A stretch of 64,000 nt of DNA, from positions 633,479-697,478 of the forward strand of contig JACEVL010000131.1 of assembly GCA_020284085.1 (NCBI GenBank), read 5' to 3'. Source of the DNA: Aporrectodea caliginosa (Eukaryota > Annelida > Clitellata > Crassiclitellata > Lumbricidae). Of the stretch, positions 42,435 through 64,000 are shown piece by piece. The notes under the pieces were generated by a model. It searched no databases and was not told the DNA's origin. It was given only the letters and a program-made list of their open reading frames with translations. The number at the start of each line of letters is the position of its first letter. Positions within the stretch are counted from its first letter, which is position 1. The translations under genes were made by a program, and so were the position numbers.

Positions 42435-43700
42435 ACCCGGCAACGCGGAACTTAACCCTCACGTTCAGCCAAAACTCGTTTTCAGTGCCGCACTTTGTAC
42501 ACAGTTATGTCCAATCGTTTTGACTTAAAAATCTACTATTTATTGCCATATTTTATACTCTCACAATATATCGTACATAAAAGATACATCCTAATGTGGA
42601 ATTAAACCATCATTTAATTAAACCAAAGAGCCACACCATCTGGATAAAAATTTCCATATTCGCCAGATGGCACAGGCCTTGCTCTCTCTCACGTGCGAAA
42701 TACAATGTAACTTCGTATTCGTAAGTCAATTTATAATAATTTCATGCATTTAAAACGTGAAATAGTCTTACGTAATCGCGGAAATGTCTCTAAACGACAT
42801 AAACACAGCGATTTAAGCACCTGCGTTTAAATCACGACTGTTGCCAGATGTTTCGTCAGCGCGTCGAAATCCTTCAAGGTCGGGTCATCCGTGGGCCTGC
42901 TCAAAAATACAACTTTGGAGGTCATGACCTGGCGTAGCCTATGATATAAATAGCTAACGGAGGCAACGGTTGGCACGAGCACGCTAACCATCGCATTTCA
43001 TTTGCAATGAAAACTGTTGGAATCCGACGTCTAGGCCTAAGCCTATAAACCGCAATCGTACAATATTTTAGGCCTACTGACAGGAAGTGTCTGCAAATAG
43101 TCTGGCTATTGCGGACTTGCTTTGAAATAGCCGATGAATAAGCCTGTCAGTGCTGTCACCCCTTCTTATCTTCTCTCTGCTTTTGACTGACGCTACGAAA
43201 TTTAGGAGATTTACATTAGGCTACATTATATTATGATGCAACTAGAGTAGCCTAGGGCCTACCTATGTAGGCCTACGTGTTCTGTATAGGCTACCAGTAG
43301 GTTATATGAATGTGGCTGGAAGAGATGGACGAAATCGATTTAACTCATTAAGAACATCGGAGCTTCATTATGGCTAGGCCTATTATGGCGTTCCTATAGG
43401 CCACATATATGTCTACTTCATAAAGAACTGTTTATGCTTGACTTAGGGTCTATATAGGCTACTTCTCCAAGCGAGAAATCCTTACCCGTATGGCCCAAAA
43501 ACATATCGGTATCGAAGGTACGCAAGTCAAACGGCGCCCAGTCATAGTGGCGTAGGCCTACCGAATTGAACACGCCTCAACATTGTTGTTTAAAGTAAAC
43601 CACCGTTGCCGTAGTCATCATAAAATTTAGGTTTGGTGAAACTGGAGCTGTGGAGACGGCCGCAAGTGCAGCTAACTTAAGCAATGTAAGCGTGGTTAAT
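42435..43700. other. Intergenic sequence, no gene recognised
   Basis: No ORF of note. The motif taggcctac and its variants recur many times between about 40190 and 43570, an unusual local enrichment with no clear unit length. Confidence 0.5.
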
Positions 43701-43705
43701 AGTGC

Positions 43706-44064
43706 CAGAGGCGCCGACTTTTAGTAAAAGGTACTGGGGCAAGAATTTCATTCCCATGATCGGATGAGCCATCGCCTATCTTGCCCTGTCTTGCCTCTCC
43801 CCGATCCCCTTTTCCTCAACCCTTTCAACTAGCAATCTTGAGACTAACTGTAATACTAAACTCTGCTCAATCATAAAGACAAGCACGAGTATTACTTACA
43901 AAAAAGCACTTCAGTTTTCTGTAGCTACTAACTAGTTCTAACGAACTACTCTACTTCCACTAACAAATAAGTAAGTTTCATTAAGCATTTTGAATTTTTG
44001 ATATTTTGAATGGCCAAAAATGTACTGGGGCGAACCTCTTGCCCCTGTGGAGTCGGCACCTATG
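43706..44064. mobile_element. hAT-type MITE (359 bp)
   Basis: The left end is CAGAGGCGCCGACT and the right end, inverted, is CATAGGTGCCGACT. Both ends also contain gtactggggc. The flanks aatagtgc and gttagtgc match at 6 of 8 positions. No transposase. Confidence 0.75.
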
Positions 44065-44229
44065 GTTAGTGCCTGGCTTGTCACTGCCCATCATCGACTG
44101 TATGTCCATACGCTTTGCAGGGTTGGTAAACGAGTATCAAAGCAAGTTTTCAGGATAAGAAAGATGTTTTGTCAATGGATACTTTTAGTCATGTTTGAGC
44201 CGTAGCTATAGAGGTGCATTAAAAGTCCA

Positions 44230-44457
44230 TTACATTTATTCTGACCATCATCATCATCATCCACTATGTTCCTGGCTGCCACCTTCACCATAATCAAAAT
44301 CATCATAATCGTCATCATCAATCACACCACTACCACCATAAACCATTGTGTAGCTGACAAATTCTTTACAAGAGTTTGCTTCAAGCAACAGCACAATAGA
44401 CTTTATATACAGATGATCTTGCAGCAATGCATATAGAAACACATTATATATATATAC

Positions 44458-44502
<45 letters not shown>

Positions 44503-46792
44503 TTCTAATTGTAACATGCATACAATGCAAGAGTTTATAGGCTCGTGTCCGAGTTGGCTCCTGCTTCTAATCCAAATAAGCCGTGGGCATGCAAGCCTAC
44601 TTACATAAAAACTAACATTCTGTATGCATGTTGGCCAATTAAACATATGATTACATCATACGTTTAACATAGATTTACATGTCTATGACAAACAAGTTAG
44701 CATATATACAACGTAATTTTTACACATGTGTCGTACACTGTGTTGAGATAAGAAAAACGTCCCTTAAATTTTCACCATACTTGGCACAAACAGTGCAAAT
44801 CTTATGAAGTCTTGAGAATGCTGATTTAAACTTTAACAGAACCACCTTGACATGACATGCCGATGCATATCATCTGCAAAGTCCTCTGTAGATTGGATTC
44901 CTCTTAACAATTCCCTCTCAGTCAGTCACTTTTCCATTCTACCATCAAATGTAAGTTTTTATCTCCAATTTCCTTTATTCTGAAATAAGATTTTGGTTTC
45001 AGTACTTCACCCCCAAATAAGGGTATTGCCTTTGGGGTTGTGTATCATTTAGCAGAAATCAGAATACAGTAAAGCCTTCCAAAAACTGGGATGATCGGAC
45101 ACTATGTTAGGTGAATCCCCAATAGAAAGCCCTTTCCACAAGACACCCAGAGATTCAAAGGAGTGGTAAAAGACTACTATACCATTCATCGGTTAAATCA
45201 TTCTGCACAGGATGTTAAATCCACATCCACGTATCCCATATCAGTTGAGAACTGTCCATCTAGTACAATCGGAAATTCTCTACGGTTGCATAGGATCGGA
45301 GTTGGTGAGCATTCAGCTATTTTCACATGCCGATACTACACGAAACTTGACATGGATCCGTTCCATATCAGTTCATTTCATAAAGAAAACATTTCCTATG
45401 GCAAGATGTCATGTTCTACAACAGTACTCAAATTTTCATATGAATTTAATGCTAACGGCATCGAATAAAAAAAATCTCAACACAGTGCATGTACAATCTT
45501 ATATTATGACAGAGCAGATGTATGCTTATAATTGATACTTTATATCATCAAGTAGGCTGCAGAAACATACACACAAACAAATATTAAAGCCGAAGACGCA
45601 TTATATCCGAGATTGTTGAAGGAGCAACCCCTGCGTTATGCAAAAATCATGCTACCAACGAATAATTGAGTTTGCAGGATGTGCTATCTTACACAAGCGC
45701 AATTATAACATCATTTCAATAGCACAAAGATCAGCTAGTGACAGGGAATTTTGCAACATAAACACTCAAGCAGTATCTAGCAAGCATCTGCAGTGTTTCA
45801 GAAACGGCAAATATCGTAAAAATTTTAAACGCAAATCTCGCCACGCAGCATATCACGTACGCGCTTTCCATTTTCACACTATAATTCCAGCACGAGCTCG
45901 GAGTCCATCAATAAGATATTCTTGAGAACGATCAGCAGAAATAAACAATTGTTCATCAGCAATGTTCCCATTAGAATGCCAAATTACATTACATTACACT
46001 TGAGTAGAGAATGCATGGAATGATGTCACAAAAGACAACTCAATCTTGACAAGTCCTTGTTCCTTAATATTCAACTGCTTCTAAGGGTTAATAAACCAAA
46101 CATTACATCCATTAAACATTCAGCACTGAAAGAACATTAATCACAAAGACTAATCATTTCTCACAGGGCACAATAACCTTCACTGAACCTGATGGGAACA
46201 CAGAACCATAAAGCGGGAACATCAAATCTCAGAGGGAGGATTCAGCCAAAGAGGGACTTTTAATCTTCACTACCACAAATGCTAAATGGATCACCTTTGC
46301 AAAGTTCAAAGGACACTATATAAATTTAACGATCGACACACACAATCTTCCATACTGACAATATTCCACTGCCAAAGAAGAGTTTTGTGAGGCTGTTGTT
46401 CCACAATGCCGAACTAAGCTGGAAGCAAGAAAATCCTCGGACAAAACAGATTACATTTCCACGGGAACATTGCTAATAATAGTCGTCGCTTCGACACACG
46501 AGTTACCCCAGTGTCGAGCCACATCAAGAGTAAGAACAGCGGTTGCTTCAGTCGTACCTCCACACCCGGCGTTACACTTCGCTTGCGATGAATTCTCTGG
46601 CCGACGCGAGTTCGTACGCATAGCAGGTAGCCGCTATATAAAAACTATCAAAGCGGAAGATTAGTTTGTGTTTGGCTACACTCTCTGAGGTTAACGAGAC
46701 TGAACAAGGTGTTATATAAAAAGATTATTCGTCGTTTTGGCACCTTGATCATCGCGGTGCTACTGCATAGCGATTATGTTCCTAATGCAAGC
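44230..46792 (-). other. Probable PPP2R5D 3' UTR and downstream flank
   Basis: About 2.5 kb with few repeats directly after the PPP2R5D stop (46793). Minus-strand AATAAA signals lie near 44974 and 44237. Plus-strand ORFs at 45163-45925 have no recognisable homology. How much of it is transcribed cannot be told. Confidence 0.35.
44446..44496. repeat. (TA)n microsatellite
   Basis: Pure TA repeats of about 36 bp, with a shorter tract directly upstream. Confidence 0.93.
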
Positions 46793-62828
<16,036 letters not shown>

Positions 62829-62974
62829 CTGAATATTCAAAAAAGGCAACATTCTTGAGGTGTCCTGAGAATGGAAATATATATTTTCAAACACATACTG
62901 GGTAAGTTACTAATAAATGCTAATGCTATAAATAGTTGTATGTTACTCGCAAAATGTAATGCAATTGTAATATA

Positions 62975-63042
62975 ATTGAACATTTCTATAGCGCCCCTTC
63001 AAGATATCTACTCAGAGGTGCTCTCTGCGTTAGGCTATACAA
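62975..63042 (-). mobile_element. L2/CR1-like LINE, tiny 3' fragment
   Basis: It contains ctatagcgccccttcaagat and tctactcagaggtgctc, the same 3' end as 5767 and 28892. It is cut by the hAT element that follows. Confidence 0.65.
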
Positions 63043-63379
63043 CAGGGATGGCGAACCTTTTTAAGGTGTGTGACAAAATGCTGCTAAAACATTTTAAAAA
63101 AATACCGTCGTGTGCCCCTCGGAATTTTGCAGTATATAATTTCTTGTCTCAAGTAGGTATTATCCGACTAGGCATAAAAAATGAATTAAAAGACATTATT
63201 TCAAAGATGGTCTTAGAATGGTGTCACAGTAAAATACTTCATAAAAGAAAATGTGGATTCCTACAGTGATTTTGTAGTTCTAAGTTTTGATATTTTGAGT
63301 GACGCTCTAAATTCTGCGTGCACAAAAAATTTGAGCACACGACACTTTGGACACGCATGCCATACGTTCGCCATACCTG
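63043..63379. mobile_element. hAT-type MITE (337 bp)
   Basis: The left end is CAGGGATGGCGAACCT and the right end, inverted, is CAGGTATGGCGAACGT. The flanks ctatacaa and ctatatga match at 6 of 8. An ORF at 62976-63269 runs across it but resembles no transposase I know. Confidence 0.78.
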
Positions 63380-64000
63380 CTATATGATGTTAAATGTTAG
63401 TATGAATGAATATATTACATCAGTTAGCAAAACAATGCACATTAAGCTGAAAGAGTCACCAGTGGCGGGCCTACGCACACATGACGAAACAACCAACGGA
63501 TTCCCATTGACAGCTGAAGATGGCATGGATGATCAGTCTCTGAACTAAGTTACGTCGATAGAGTAGAGCAACAACAGGTCACAGTTTGTTCGCACACACG
63601 ATGACGCTGCCAAAGAGCAGTACCGCAATGGTGGAAGATGACGCACGTCTGGCCAGCCGTCAAGAAACAAGGAGTACGCAGAAAAGGCATTCGTCGCGTG
63701 TCGGTCGGTAGATGGAAGAGCCACCGGTGACTAACGGTCAAGGTCATTGCAATGGCCCACGTTGGTCACCCTACAGGTGGCATACATGGTCCGTATGGCT
63801 CAGACCCGGCCATACACATAAGAAGGATGGGCTTGATGCAGTCACATATTGGTCTTGCGAAGAAATGCCCTTTAACCGCATGAAATCCTTGGCAAAACTG
63901 ACGAATAAATCCGGAACTCGATCCTAACACCAGAAAACTCCAACATGTTCAAAATCACTGTTCAAATTCTGCATTTAGATGAAAATATCTGCCGAAATGA
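63380..64000. other. Unannotated right edge
   Basis: Complex DNA with short ORFs on both strands (63318-63927) and no recognisable homology. A PPP2R5D first exon or promoter could lie here or beyond the window, but I found no matching coding sequence. Confidence 0.4.

Overview
The window is nuclear DNA from an animal, most likely an invertebrate: there are two spliced protein genes with canonical GT-AG introns of 0.1 to 17 kb, very low gene density, a tRNA-Thr, and a heavy load of tRNA-derived SINEs, LINE fragments, short hAT-type elements and microsatellites. I could not fix the phylum. Both proteins are conserved across animals, and the repeat types (an RLE-encoding non-LTR element, an L2/CR1-like LINE with a GAAT tail, many short hAT elements) fit a marine invertebrate but do not prove it.

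Gene 1 (+ strand, 7570-38912, 5' noncoding part further left) is a Dispatched homologue, a 12-TM RND-family/sterol-sensing protein that releases lipid-modified Hedgehog from producing cells. I reconstructed six coding exons with compatible phases (1065 codons): 7570-7597, 8250-8286, 25147-25270, 34219-34465, 35381-38066 and 38837-38912. The first two are tentative; the other four are well supported. Intron 2 (16.9 kb) and intron 3 (8.9 kb) hold most of the repeats. The 3' end has two possible terminations, one by reading into the last intron and one by splicing to 38837.

Gene 2 (- strand, 62828 down to 46793, 5' end outside the window or not recognised) is a PP2A regulatory B56 subunit of the gamma/delta class, closest to PPP2R5D. 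Fourteen coding exons with fully compatible phases give 559 residues and a stop. Its introns carry at least six short TIR transposons with visible target-site duplications.

The two genes converge. Between them lie a tRNA-Thr(TGT) gene on the minus strand (42362-42434), an L2/CR1-like LINE fragment with a hAT MITE nested in it, and about 4 kb of unannotated sequence that probably includes the PPP2R5D 3' UTR.

Region by region: 1-2.2 kb repeat arm A and a CpG-rich block; 2.2-7.2 kb SINE, LINE and hAT debris; 7.3-8.3 kb first Dispatched exons; 9.4-17.1 kb a recent segmental duplication (arms B and B', plus A') with minisatellites and two TIR elements; 17-25 kb intron with SINEs and a long CT tract; 25-34 kb one exon, an inverted repeat pair, a 1.07-kb hAT element, an L2-like LINE and an RLE-type LINE; 34-39 kb main Dispatched exons; 39-46 kb intergenic; 46.8-62.8 kb PPP2R5D; 62.8-64 kb repeats.

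I found no operon-like, CRISPR-like or viral system. The notable signals are in the mobile DNA: RLE-element fragments repeatedly abutting (ATT)n, a 71-bp dispersed hairpin family, serial hAT insertions at one 8-bp target, and an intronic polyadenylation arrangement in Dispatched. All gene identities come from reading translations against remembered families; no search was run.
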